Source of the DNA: Vulcanimicrobiota bacterium
GTDB lineage: Bacteria > Vulcanimicrobiota > Vulcanimicrobiia > Vulcanimicrobiales > Vulcanimicrobiaceae
DNA length: 64,000 bases
Direction of reading: 5' to 3'
Assembly (NCBI GenBank): GCA_030041225.1
Contig: JASHOG010000018.1
Span: 41,904-105,903 of the forward strand
Numbering within the stretch: position 1 is the first letter of the stretch; each line of letters starts with the position of its first letter. The translations under genes were made by a program, and so were the position numbers. Positions 56,008 to 64,000 of the stretch are shown here, one piece after another. The notes beneath the pieces are model-generated. The model was not told the origin of the DNA. It saw only the letters and a list, made by a program, of their open reading frames with translations, and did not search any database.

Positions 56008-56278
56008 GAGCGGATGACGGCCCATTTTGGTAATCGGCGTGAAACGGTACAGCAACACCGCGGCAATAACCCACTGCGATAATCGTTTGCGGGAAGGGGA
56101 CCGTAGCGTAACTGGCTAGCGCGCCGTACCACCGATTCGGAGGTGCGGAGGCGCCTCGCGTGCTAAGATTGCCGCGGTGGTACGGTAACTTACGCTACGC
56201 GAGGAGCCGCTTGAACAAGGCGGCTCTTCGCTTTTATGGGCTTCGCGGTTATCTATTAGGCGAGCGGATGACGGCCCA
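56008..56278. repeat. 237-bp segment bounded by 17-bp perfect direct repeats GAGCGGATGACGGCCCA
   Basis: Copies at 56008-56024 and 56262-56278; second copy is the 3' end of the downstream-listed membrane protein CDS. Confidence 0.75.
56204..56236 (+). terminator. Probable Rho-independent terminator inside the 237-bp element
   Basis: GAGCCGC-TTGAACAAG-GCGGCTC followed by TTCGCTTTT. Confidence 0.6.
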
Positions 56279-56752
56279 CACCGTGATATCCCACGCGTTG
56301 TGTATGCAGACCAGCAAAAGCGCCATCAAGGCCGCGACGAGCGTCCATGCTCCGGCCGGAAGTCGGAACAGCAAAAGAACCGCTGCGATGACGATGGCAA
56401 ACTGAGAGAGCACCGGCGCAAAACCATAGAACGTGCGATCCTCTCGGTCGATCCCCATCTCCGGGTCGTGGTAGAAGCGCTCGACCCCGAGGAGCACACG
56501 CAATGCGAAAGCAAAGCCGAGAACGCCCGCAGCGAGCACGAGCGCGCTCGCTGTTGCCGGATTCGCGGGCAGCAGCACCATCAAGCAGATAACGAGGATC
56601 GCCGCGAGATGGAAGATCGTCGGCGAGAGAAAGACCGAAAGCCCGGGGCGAAGCTCCTCGGTCATGTAGCTCGCCGTAATCGAGACGGCGACGAACATCA
56701 GGCCGACGAGGGTCGCCGACGCGGTGCCGATGAGCATGAAGAAGTCGCGCAT
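56249..56752 (-). CDS. Hypothetical multi-pass membrane protein
   Basis: Multiple TM helices (LIGTASATLVGLMFVAVSI, FHLAAILVICLMVLLPA, ALVLAAGVLGFAFALRVLLG). Confidence 0.7.
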   Translation of the reverse strand: MRDFFMLIGTASATLVGLMFVAVSITASYMTEELRPGLSVFLSPTIFHLAAILVICLMVLLPANPATASALVLAAGVLGFAFALRVLLGVERFYHDPEMGIDREDRTFYGFAPVLSQFAIVIAAVLLLFRLPAGAWTLVAALMALLLVCIHNAWDITVWAVIRSPNR

Positions 56753-56761
56753 CTGAGATCC

Positions 56762-57991
56762 TTACCGGGTTTCGTTACGGACCGCGGGCGTGCATGCAGC
56801 GACGCCCGCGAGCGCGATGTAGCCGATCGCCGTAATCGTCATCGCGAGATGTGCGCTCCGATGATCGGCGATCCAGCCGAAGAGGAGCACGCCCGGTAGC
56901 AACCCACCGAGCACGACCAGGCGAACCGCGCCCATAACGCGCCCGACGAGCTCCTCAGGTGCGACGCGGAGGCGAAATCCGATGATTTGGGCGACTTCGA
57001 AGCTGCCGGCTGCGCCCGCGGCGGCCCACGCACACGCCGCGACCCAGAGATTGTGCGTTATCACGACGGGCAAGAAGGTCAGGGCGTCAATGGCATATGC
57101 GATGATGAGTGCGCGCCCAAAGGGCCAACGCCTCGCATTGAGCGTCGCGAAGACCGTGCCTAGCAGCGCACCGACGGCTGCGATGCCCAAGAAGAAGCCG
57201 ATGTCGCGGTCGGATGCGCTGAAGACGCGCTTGAGGAACGGAATCAAAATCGCAAACGCGCCGAAAGCGAAGAAGTTGAAGAAGAAAGCGAGGCTCGCCT
57301 GGGCGCGCATGCCGCTGTCGCCAAGGAGCGTCCTAAATCCGAGCACGATGTCGTTGCGAACCTGACGTACTGACGGGAGGCCGTGAACGGCTTCGGGACC
57401 GAGGCTAGGGATGCGCATCAGCGAAAGCTGCGACGCGAGGTACGTCGCGGCGTTGAAGATGAGTGCCGGAAAGGGGCCGAAGAAGGCGAAAAGCGCGCCG
57501 CCGAGCGTCGGCATCACGAGGTTCGAGAAGTTCTCGGCGCCGATCAGCACCGCAACCGCCTCCGTCGTACGCTCCTTTCCGACGAGGTAAGGAATGGACG
57601 ATGATTGCGCGCTCAGAAACGCCGCGGCGCTGATCGAAATGATGATCAAGCCGGCGTAGATCATGGGCATCGTCAAAATGTGGAGTGCATACGCGATCGC
57701 AAAGGCCGTCATGACAGCGCAGCGTACGGCGTCACAGGAGATCATGAGCCGTTTGCGGTCGAGCCGGTCGGCGAGTGACCCCCCGACGAGGCCGAAGAGA
57801 GAGAATGGGCCGATCTCGCAAATGAGCGATGCGCCCGTCGAAAGCGCCGAGTGCGTCAAGTGGTAGGCGAAGAGCGGAATCGCGAGCGTGCGCAAGCCGT
57901 CGCCGAGCAGGCTCAGCGATTGACCGAGGAAATACTGGCGAAAGCCTCGCGACGAAAAGACGCTCGGCACGAGCCCTGCGACGGCGGCCAT
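56762..57991 (-). CDS. MFS transporter
   Basis: FGLVGGSLADRLDRKRLMISCDAVRC motif A plus ~12 TM helices. Confidence 0.9.
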   Translation of the reverse strand: MAAVAGLVPSVFSSRGFRQYFLGQSLSLLGDGLRTLAIPLFAYHLTHSALSTGASLICEIGPFSLFGLVGGSLADRLDRKRLMISCDAVRCAVMTAFAIAYALHILTMPMIYAGLIIISISAAAFLSAQSSSIPYLVGKERTTEAVAVLIGAENFSNLVMPTLGGALFAFFGPFPALIFNAATYLASQLSLMRIPSLGPEAVHGLPSVRQVRNDIVLGFRTLLGDSGMRAQASLAFFFNFFAFGAFAILIPFLKRVFSASDRDIGFFLGIAAVGALLGTVFATLNARRWPFGRALIIAYAIDALTFLPVVITHNLWVAACAWAAAGAAGSFEVAQIIGFRLRVAPEELVGRVMGAVRLVVLGGLLPGVLLFGWIADHRSAHLAMTITAIGYIALAGVAACTPAVRNETR

Positions 57992-58014
57992 AGACGCAGA
58001 GATATATCAGATTT

Positions 58015-58788
58015 TTAGAGGTGACGCAAGACGAGGGAGACGGCGCCGATCGAGAGCGCGAGCGCGACGAAGTACAGGAGCTGACGCGACTGCAGCCGCA
58101 ACGAGAGGTGCGCGCCGAGCGGCCCGCCGCAGAGCCCGCCGATGACGAGCGATGCGACGTCGGCGACGCGAATGTCGTGCTGGAAGGCGTGGACGGCGAG
58201 GCCGACCGGCGACGTGAGGACGATGCCGAAGTGCGAGGTCGCGCTGATGGCATGCGCGGGCAGATCCGAGAGGTAGAGGAGCGTCGGCACGAGCACGACG
58301 CCGCCGCCGATGCCGAAGAGGCTCGAGACCAGGCCGACCAAGAAGCCGACGCTCAGAGCCTTTGGAAGCGGCATCCCGCGCAGTGCTTGCACGCTTCCCG
58401 CGGCGTCCTCACGCTTGCCGATGCTCCGCGCACGCCGAAAGACCATGTCGAGCGCGACGAGGATGAGTATCGCCGCGAGCAGTCCATCGAAGAGCGTTGG
58501 AGAGATGTGCTTTGCCAGCACCGCGCCGACGATGCTGCCCGGCCAGCCACCGGCGGCGAGCAACAATCCGACGCGAACGTGCACCCGATGCTGCAGGAGG
58601 TATGTCGTCGCGCCGCTCGCACTGTTCGCGACGACGAGCACGAGCGCCGTTCCCGCCGCATCAGCCGGGCCGAACCCGAAGAAGAGGCGTAGAACAGGGA
58701 CGATGATGAAGCCGCCGCCGAGCCCCACCATCGAGCCGAAGATGCTCGCGAGAAAGGCGGCAATGAAGATCTCGACGGCGGTCGTCAC
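58015..58788 (-). CDS. Sulfite exporter TauE/SafE family membrane protein
   Basis: GSMVGLGGGFIIVPVLRLFFG and SLFGIGGGVVLVPTLLYL repeats. Confidence 0.9.
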   Translation of the reverse strand: MTTAVEIFIAAFLASIFGSMVGLGGGFIIVPVLRLFFGFGPADAAGTALVLVVANSASGATTYLLQHRVHVRVGLLLAAGGWPGSIVGAVLAKHISPTLFDGLLAAILILVALDMVFRRARSIGKREDAAGSVQALRGMPLPKALSVGFLVGLVSSLFGIGGGVVLVPTLLYLSDLPAHAISATSHFGIVLTSPVGLAVHAFQHDIRVADVASLVIGGLCGGPLGAHLSLRLQSRQLLYFVALALSIGAVSLVLRHL

Positions 58789-58794
58789 CGCGCG

Positions 58795-59355
58795 CTAACT
58801 GACGCGGCCGATATACCGCCGGTCGCGTGTGTCGATGCGGATCACATTGCCGCTCTCGACGAAGAGCGGCACTTGCACGCTCGTGCCCGTCTCGAGCTTC
58901 GCCGGCTTCGTAACATTGGTTGCCGTATCGCCGCGAAAGCCGGGATCGGTCTCGACGACTTTGAGCTCGACGTGCGGCGGCAGGTCGACGCCGATCGCCG
59001 CTCCCTGGTAGAACTGTACATCGACCACCATGCCGTCCTTCAAGAAATCGGCCGGCTCCCCAATGAGGTCGCGCTGGAGCGTCACGTTCTCGAACGATTC
59101 CTGATCCATGAAGTGGTAGCCGTCGGCATCGTTGTAGAGCATCTGCATTTCGCGGTTCTCAACAGTCGCGCGCTCGAGCTTCTCACCCGCGCGAAAGGTG
59201 CGTTCGACCGTTGCGCCCGTCTTGACGTTCTTGAGCCGCGTGCGCACGAACGCCGAGCCCTTCCCAGGCTTCACGTGTAGAAACTCGACGACGGTCCAGA
59301 GCTGGCCGTCGACGACGATGGTGACGCCGTTGCGCAGGTCGTTCGATGAGATCAT
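58795..59355 (-). CDS. efp: Elongation factor P
   Basis: [86 protein letters not shown]. Confidence 0.96.
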   Translation of the reverse strand: MISSNDLRNGVTIVVDGQLWTVVEFLHVKPGKGSAFVRTRLKNVKTGATVERTFRAGEKLERATVENREMQMLYNDADGYHFMDQESFENVTLQRDLIGEPADFLKDGMVVDVQFYQGAAIGVDLPPHVELKVVETDPGFRGDTATNVTKPAKLETGTSVQVPLFVESGNVIRIDTRDRRYIGRVS

Positions 59356-59374
59356 GTCGCGCGCGTCATACGAG

Positions 59375-59974
59375 CTACTCGGTGGTGTTCCCTATGCGGA
59401 TGGGATTCTCAGTCCCGTCCCGCAGGCGCATGATGTTCTCACGGTGCGTGTACGCGATGAGCGCCAACGCGAAGACGCCGTAGAGTGTCTCCGGAACGGA
59501 TCCGTAGGAGAAAACGTAGAGCGCGACGGGGGCGAGCAGGCTGCCGAAGAGTGAGCCGACCGAGGAAAACTGCGTTGCAAGCGCGCCCGCTATCCAGCCG
59601 AGAACGGCGATACCACCCGCCCACCCATTGAGCGCGAAGATCGCGCCGAACGACGTCGCAACCCCTTTGCCGCCGCGCCCGCGCAGCCACGGCGAGAAGC
59701 AATGGCCCAGGACCGCTGCCGCAGCGGCGACGGATGCGCCGCCTTCGCCATAAGGGCCAAAGGCGAAGAATGCCGGCCCAAAACCCTTTGCCGCGTCGAG
59801 CACGAGCACCACAGCGGCTCCGGCCGTGCCCAGCGAGCGAAGCGCGTTCATCGCACCGATGTTTCCGGAGCCATGCTCTCGGATGTCGAGCTTGTAGCCG
59901 AAGCGTCCGATCACATAGCCGAACGGTATCGAGCCTATGGCGAAGGATACGAGCGCGATCAGAAAGAGTGTCAT
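59375..59974 (-). CDS. plsY: Glycerol-3-phosphate acyltransferase PlsY
   Basis: [52 protein letters not shown]. Confidence 0.93.
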   Translation of the reverse strand: MTLFLIALVSFAIGSIPFGYVIGRFGYKLDIREHGSGNIGAMNALRSLGTAGAAVVLVLDAAKGFGPAFFAFGPYGEGGASVAAAAAVLGHCFSPWLRGRGGKGVATSFGAIFALNGWAGGIAVLGWIAGALATQFSSVGSLFGSLLAPVALYVFSYGSVPETLYGVFALALIAYTHRENIMRLRDGTENPIRIGNTTE

Positions 59975-61329
59975 GCAACAGCCTCCTCGGCACGTCGTGG
60001 GCGAAACTGTAGAGTGAGCGGCACGCCCGTAAAGTCGAAGTGACGGCGTAGCTCATTTTCGAGAAAACGCTCATACGAAGCCTGCACCAACGCCGGATCA
60101 TTGCAGTGAAAGATAAACAGGGGCGGGTGCGCCTGCGGCTGCGACGCGTAGAAGAGGCGGAGCATCTTCCCGCTGGTCGAGGGCGGAGGATGCGCAAGCA
60201 CCGCACTGCGCACGATGTTGTTCAGCAGAGGCGTCGGAACTCGCCGGTCGAGATTCAGGGCCACTTGGTCGATGAGCGGCATGAGGCTACCTAGGCGGCG
60301 CCCCGTCTTCGCCGAGAGGAATGTCACCGGAGCAAAACGTGCAAACGGCAGCAGATCGTGAATGGTGTCGGAGAGCTCCCCTAGGCTGAAGTCACCACCT
60401 TGCTCGCGCGCGAGGTCCCACTTGTTTCCGATGATGATCAGACCTTTGCGCTCCTCAATGACGATTCCGGCGAGCCTGCGATCCTGCGCCGTAATGCCGA
60501 CCGTTGCATCGAAGAGGAGCAACGCAATGTCACAGCGCGAGATTGCGGCGATCGAGCGCAGCGCGGCGTAGTATTCGATTGCTCCGTGTGCTTCAGGTTT
60601 CTTTCGAACGCCGGCGGTGTCGATGAGCCGCAACGTGCGGTCGTGGCGGTGGAGTATCGTGTCGATCGCGTCGCGTGTGGTCCCGGGGACCTCCGAGACG
60701 AGCGCGCGTTCCTCACCGAGGAGAGCGTTGAGCAGCGAGCTCTTGCCGACGTTCGGCCGGCCGACGATTGCGACGGCGATCTGCGCTTCGTCGGTGGGCA
60801 CCTCATCGCGTCCGGGGAGCAGCTCGACGACGCGATCGAGCAGATCGCCCGTTCCTTCGCCGTGGATCGCCGAGACCGGGATCGGCTCGCCGAAACCAAG
60901 TGAGGAGAACTCCGCATGCACCGATGCCGCCGCTCCCGGCGACTCCGCCTTGTTCGCGACGAGCAGCATCGGGCGCCTGGTAGCGCGTAGGATGCGTGCG
61001 ACGTCTTCGTCGAGCGGGCGGCGCCCGTCGTTTGCGTCAACGACGAAGAGCACGAGGTCGGCCTCCTGCGCGGCAGTCTCTGCTTGACGGCTCGTCGCGG
61101 CCGCGATCTCGTTCTCGGGGCGCTCCCGATGGGCGTCGGGATCGATTCCGGCTGTGTCGACGAGCGTGAAACCGCGTCCGCGCCACTCGGTCAGCGCGTA
61201 GAGGCGGTCTCGTGTCACGCCGGCCGTCGGCTCGACGATCGCAAGGCGTCTGCCGATCAGGCGATTGAAGAGCGCGCTCTTCCCAACGTTCGGACGCCCG
61301 ACGATCGCGACGGTGGCGGGCTGAAACAC
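59971..61329 (-). CDS. der: Ribosome biogenesis GTPase Der
   Basis: Two tandem GTPase domains: VAIVGRPNVGKSALFNRL and VAIVGRPNVGKSSLLNALL; C-terminal KH-like domain. Confidence 0.95.
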   Translation of the reverse strand: MFQPATVAIVGRPNVGKSALFNRLIGRRLAIVEPTAGVTRDRLYALTEWRGRGFTLVDTAGIDPDAHRERPENEIAAATSRQAETAAQEADLVLFVVDANDGRRPLDEDVARILRATRRPMLLVANKAESPGAAASVHAEFSSLGFGEPIPVSAIHGEGTGDLLDRVVELLPGRDEVPTDEAQIAVAIVGRPNVGKSSLLNALLGEERALVSEVPGTTRDAIDTILHRHDRTLRLIDTAGVRKKPEAHGAIEYYAALRSIAAISRCDIALLLFDATVGITAQDRRLAGIVIEERKGLIIIGNKWDLAREQGGDFSLGELSDTIHDLLPFARFAPVTFLSAKTGRRLGSLMPLIDQVALNLDRRVPTPLLNNIVRSAVLAHPPPSTSGKMLRLFYASQPQAHPPLFIFHCNDPALVQASYERFLENELRRHFDFTGVPLTLQFRPRRAEEAVA

Positions 61330-61373
61330 GAAAGGAGGCGTTCGCCGATGAGGAAATGCACTCCCTTACGGCC

Positions 61374-62798
61374 ATGGCGCGCGTGTACATCGAAACGTAT
61401 GGTTGCCAGATGAACGAGGCCGATTCGCAGTACATCGCGGATCGCGCGCTCGCGGCCGGGTACTCGCTCGCGCAACGTCCGGAAGAGGCGAACGTCGTCA
61501 TCCTCAACACCTGCACCGTGCGCGACAACGCGGAGCGTCGCGCATACGGGCGCGTGCATCATCTCAAGCTCTTGAAGGAGCGCGACCCGGCGATGCGTCT
61601 CGTCGTCACCGGTTGTCTGGCGGAGCAAGATCGCGATCGTATGCAACGCCTCGCTCCGCACGTCGATGCCGTCTTCGGAACCAAAGAGCTCGCACAACTT
61701 GGGGATCGCCTCGGCGCGTGGCGTACCGAGTACGACGCCTTGCGCATCGTCGACGATGCGCATCTCGCGAGCGAGGAGTTTTTGCGCGAGCCTTTCGGCG
61801 GAAAGGCCGACGGTATCGCCGGTGCGTTCTCGCATCTGCGCGCCTTCGTCACCGTACAGCGCGGCTGCTCGTACTACTGTACGTTCTGCATCGTTCCGCA
61901 CGTGCGCGGGCGCTTCGACCATCGCCCGATGGATGCGATCGTCAGTGAGGTGCGCACGAGTGTCGAGAGAGGCGCGCGCGAGGTGATGCTTGTCGGGCAG
62001 ACGGTCAATGCTTGGCGCGACGCCGCAAGCGGCGCCGACTTCGGCGATCTCTGCCGTGCGCTCACTGATCCGGAGCGTCTCACATTCATCTCTCCCCATC
62101 CGAAGGACTTCTCGGAGACGATGATTCGCGCTCTTGCCGGCGTGCCGTCGATGAACCCGCGCGTCCATCTCCCGCTACAGTCGGGAAGCGACCTCATCCT
62201 GCGGCGGATGAACCGCAAGTACACGCGGGCTGCGTTCATGGAGCGCGTCGAGTGGATCCGGCGTTACCTTCCGCATTGGGCAGTCACGACCGACATCATC
62301 GTTGGGTTCCCCGGTGAGAGCGAGGACGACTTCGCGCAGACGCTCGAGATCGTCGAAAGCGGCGTCTTCGCGAACGCCTTTACCTTCATCTACTCGCAAC
62401 GTCGCGGTACGCCCGCCGCACGCTGGGAGCAGATCCCGCACGCGGTCGTTGCGGAGCGTTTCAGGCGATTGGTCGATGCGCAGAACGCTGTGACGCAGGC
62501 CTATCACGCCTCGAAGACCGGCAAGGTCTCACGCTGCCTCATCGTGGGAACCTCGAAGAAAGACGAAACGAAGCTTGCCGCGAAGAGCGGCGACAACGTC
62601 ACGGTGATCGCTCCGAAGCCGACGGGCTATGACGAGGGCGAGTATGCGCGCACACCGTGGCTCGACATCGAGGTCGAGGCGTCGCATCTGTGGGGCTGCA
62701 CGGGCCGCGTCGTGCGCCGCGCGGAAAGGGTAAACGAAGAGGGCCTTGCCGTGGCAAGGCCTCCCGTTAATCTTCTGCTCTTGTCATCCCGAGCGTAG
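61374..62798 (+). CDS. miaB: tRNA-2-methylthio-N6-dimethylallyladenosine synthase MiaB
   Basis: VYIETYGCQMNEADS, VQRGCSYYCTFCIVPHVRGR (radical SAM CxxxCxxC), VTTDIIVGFPGES. Confidence 0.94.
   Translation: MARVYIETYGCQMNEADSQYIADRALAAGYSLAQRPEEANVVILNTCTVRDNAERRAYGRVHHLKLLKERDPAMRLVVTGCLAEQDRDRMQRLAPHVDAVFGTKELAQLGDRLGAWRTEYDALRIVDDAHLASEEFLREPFGGKADGIAGAFSHLRAFVTVQRGCSYYCTFCIVPHVRGRFDHRPMDAIVSEVRTSVERGAREVMLVGQTVNAWRDAASGADFGDLCRALTDPERLTFISPHPKDFSETMIRALAGVPSMNPRVHLPLQSGSDLILRRMNRKYTRAAFMERVEWIRRYLPHWAVTTDIIVGFPGESEDDFAQTLEIVESGVFANAFTFIYSQRRGTPAARWEQIPHAVVAERFRRLVDAQNAVTQAYHASKTGKVSRCLIVGTSKKDETKLAAKSGDNVTVIAPKPTGYDEGEYARTPWLDIEVEASHLWGCTGRVVRRAERVNEEGLAVARPPVNLLLLSSRA
62742..62761. terminator. 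Terminator-like hairpin within the 3' end of miaB
   Basis: GGCCTTGCC-GT-GGCAAGGCC perfect 9-bp stem. Confidence 0.5.
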
Positions 62799-62825
62799 CG
62801 AGCGACGCGAGCGGACTCGAGGGAC
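62782..62825. repeat. REP-like repeat at the 3' end of miaB
   Basis: TGTCATCCCGAGCGTAGCGAGCGACGCGAGCGGACTCGAGGGAC. Confidence 0.55.
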
Positions 62826-62828
62826 CGC

Positions 62829-64000
62829 CTAGAAGTCGTATTCCATTTGGAACCGGTTGTACTTGAACTCCGGCAGCGCAGAGTTCGTGAACGGCTGTGT
62901 CCGATCGCCGTAGCGATAGCGGAAGCTCCAGCCTCGGTAATACTGCCCGGGGGCCGGTGGTCTGTTGAAATAGTACAGCGCGTCATAGTTGAACTCGTAC
63001 GTCGGAGCCGCCATGAACGACTCGTTGTAGTCGTACGCGGCCCACGAGACGTACGTAACCAAGTGATGACCGAAGAGGTTCGCGATCAGCTCCGGTTTGT
63101 ACGACTGACCCGGTGAGCGGCGATCGGCCATGCCTTGCGTCAGGCTCGTCGTAAAGATTGGGTCGGTCGCATAGCCGTCGGTGTACGGGCTCGCCCATCC
63201 GCCGTAGGTGAGCGTCGTCACGCCGGCGACGGTGTTGCAGTCCGGCGTTCCGCTGCTCGGTAGGAAGTAGGGCAGGTTTCCTTTGTTGTCCTTTGGAGAC
63301 GAAATCGTGTGGGTCGTCTTGGAACAAGAGAAACCCGTCGGTAGGATGAGCGTCGTCGACTTGATCGGAACGTCGTCGTAGGCAAGCTGAAGCACGACGT
63401 TCTTGATCACCGTGAAGCCGCCTTGGAGACCAAAGAGCTCCGAGTCGATCTTTCCGGCGACGGCTGCTCCGGTGCTATTGTCGGTGCCGCCTTGAAACTG
63501 AATATACGGGTGGCCCCAGACGTCCGGCACCGTGTACTTCGCGTCGAGCCATGCGATCGACGTGATGTCGTAGACGTCGTAGTAGTGGAAGTTCGCGGTG
63601 AAATCGGATGACGTGTAGCCAATCCGTGCGTAACCGAATCCCGGCGTCGTGACGCTCAGCTCGCTTGGGTCGTAGATGTTTGCAGCGAGCCCGCCGTAGC
63701 CTTCGGAGCCGAACGGCGCCTCGACGCGCGTAATGAGCGTGTTCTGCGCGAAATCCGACTCGGTTCGCGGCAGGAACTTCCAGGAGTCGATGACCTCGAA
63801 CTGCCAGTTGCTGTCGAACTTGTAATCGAAGTCCGCGGACTGGTAGGAGTCGGGCATAATGCGCGAGCCCTCGAAGCCACCGTTCGGTCCTGCCCACGGC
63901 GTGTTGAGCACCTGATTCCCAGCTCTGAAGAATGTCGTCGGATCCTGATACTGCAAATACGCTTCGTTGAGCGTGCTGATCTGGTACCCGGGCAGCGTGT
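62829..64000 (-). CDS. Outer-membrane porin-like beta-barrel protein (5' end beyond window)
   Basis: Alternating amphipathic strands, C-terminal RFQMEYDF; frame open to right edge. Confidence 0.7.
   Translation of the reverse strand, partial: TLPGYQISTLNEAYLQYQDPTTFFRAGNQVLNTPWAGPNGGFEGSRIMPDSYQSADFDYKFDSNWQFEVIDSWKFLPRTESDFAQNTLITRVEAPFGSEGYGGLAANIYDPSELSVTTPGFGYARIGYTSSDFTANFHYYDVYDITSIAWLDAKYTVPDVWGHPYIQFQGGTDNSTGAAVAGKIDSELFGLQGGFTVIKNVVLQLAYDDVPIKSTTLILPTGFSCSKTTHTISSPKDNKGNLPYFLPSSGTPDCNTVAGVTTLTYGGWASPYTDGYATDPIFTTSLTQGMADRRSPGQSYKPELIANLFGHHLVTYVSWAAYDYNESFMAAPTYEFNYDALYYFNRPPAPGQYYRGWSFRYRYGDRTQPFTNSALPEFKYNRFQMEYDF

Noticed and set aside
56168-56200. T-box leader or integron attC site
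   Set aside because: GGTGGTACGG resembles a T-box core but lacks ACCGCG; no RYYYAAC/GTTRRRY pairing expected of attC
56160-56405. 81-aa plus-strand ORF inside the 237-bp element and membrane gene
   Set aside because: Runs through the terminator hairpin and antisense of a supported CDS; no coding evidence

Overview
High-GC, gene-dense 64 kb chromosomal segment from a diderm bacterium (TolC-family protein, porin-like protein and a beta-barrel are encoded). The lineage cannot be named from sequence alone. Most of the window is recognisable: a truncated thiG, rhodanese, bcp, pyrE, two peptide-ABC substrate-binding proteins, an EF-G-like GTPase, a PHP hydrolase, an ECF sigma factor paired with a zinc-finger/MGMT fusion, GH125, sufC-D-S-U with a divergent SufR-like regulator and a second U-type scaffold, thpR, folD, tldD/tldE with secreted proteins, an efflux adaptor plus TolC, a phenylacetate (paa) catabolic cluster, an M50 protease, NDH-2-like oxidoreductase, tandem M55 peptidases, a SprT-like protein, a RHH/PIN toxin-antitoxin pair, fumC, a putative nuclease, MFS, TauE, efp, plsY, der, miaB and a truncated porin. 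Best leads: (1) an ECF sigma factor overlapping a fusion of an anti-sigma-type HxxxCxxC zinc finger to an O6-alkylguanine transferase, a candidate alkylation-sensing sigma switch; (2) a 237-bp intergenic element flanked by perfect 17-bp direct repeats, with mutually exclusive inverted repeats and a terminator, upstream of a putative PD-(D/E)XK nuclease; (3) a stalk-domain/polyproline/beta-barrel protein with a structured 5' leader; (4) a five-gene translationally coupled cassette with TldD/TldE; (5) an Lrp/AhbB-like gene whose conserved N-terminus has no ATG/GTG/TTG/CTG start. No tRNA, rRNA, CRISPR array or transposase gene was seen. All calls come from reading the sequence; no database search was run.
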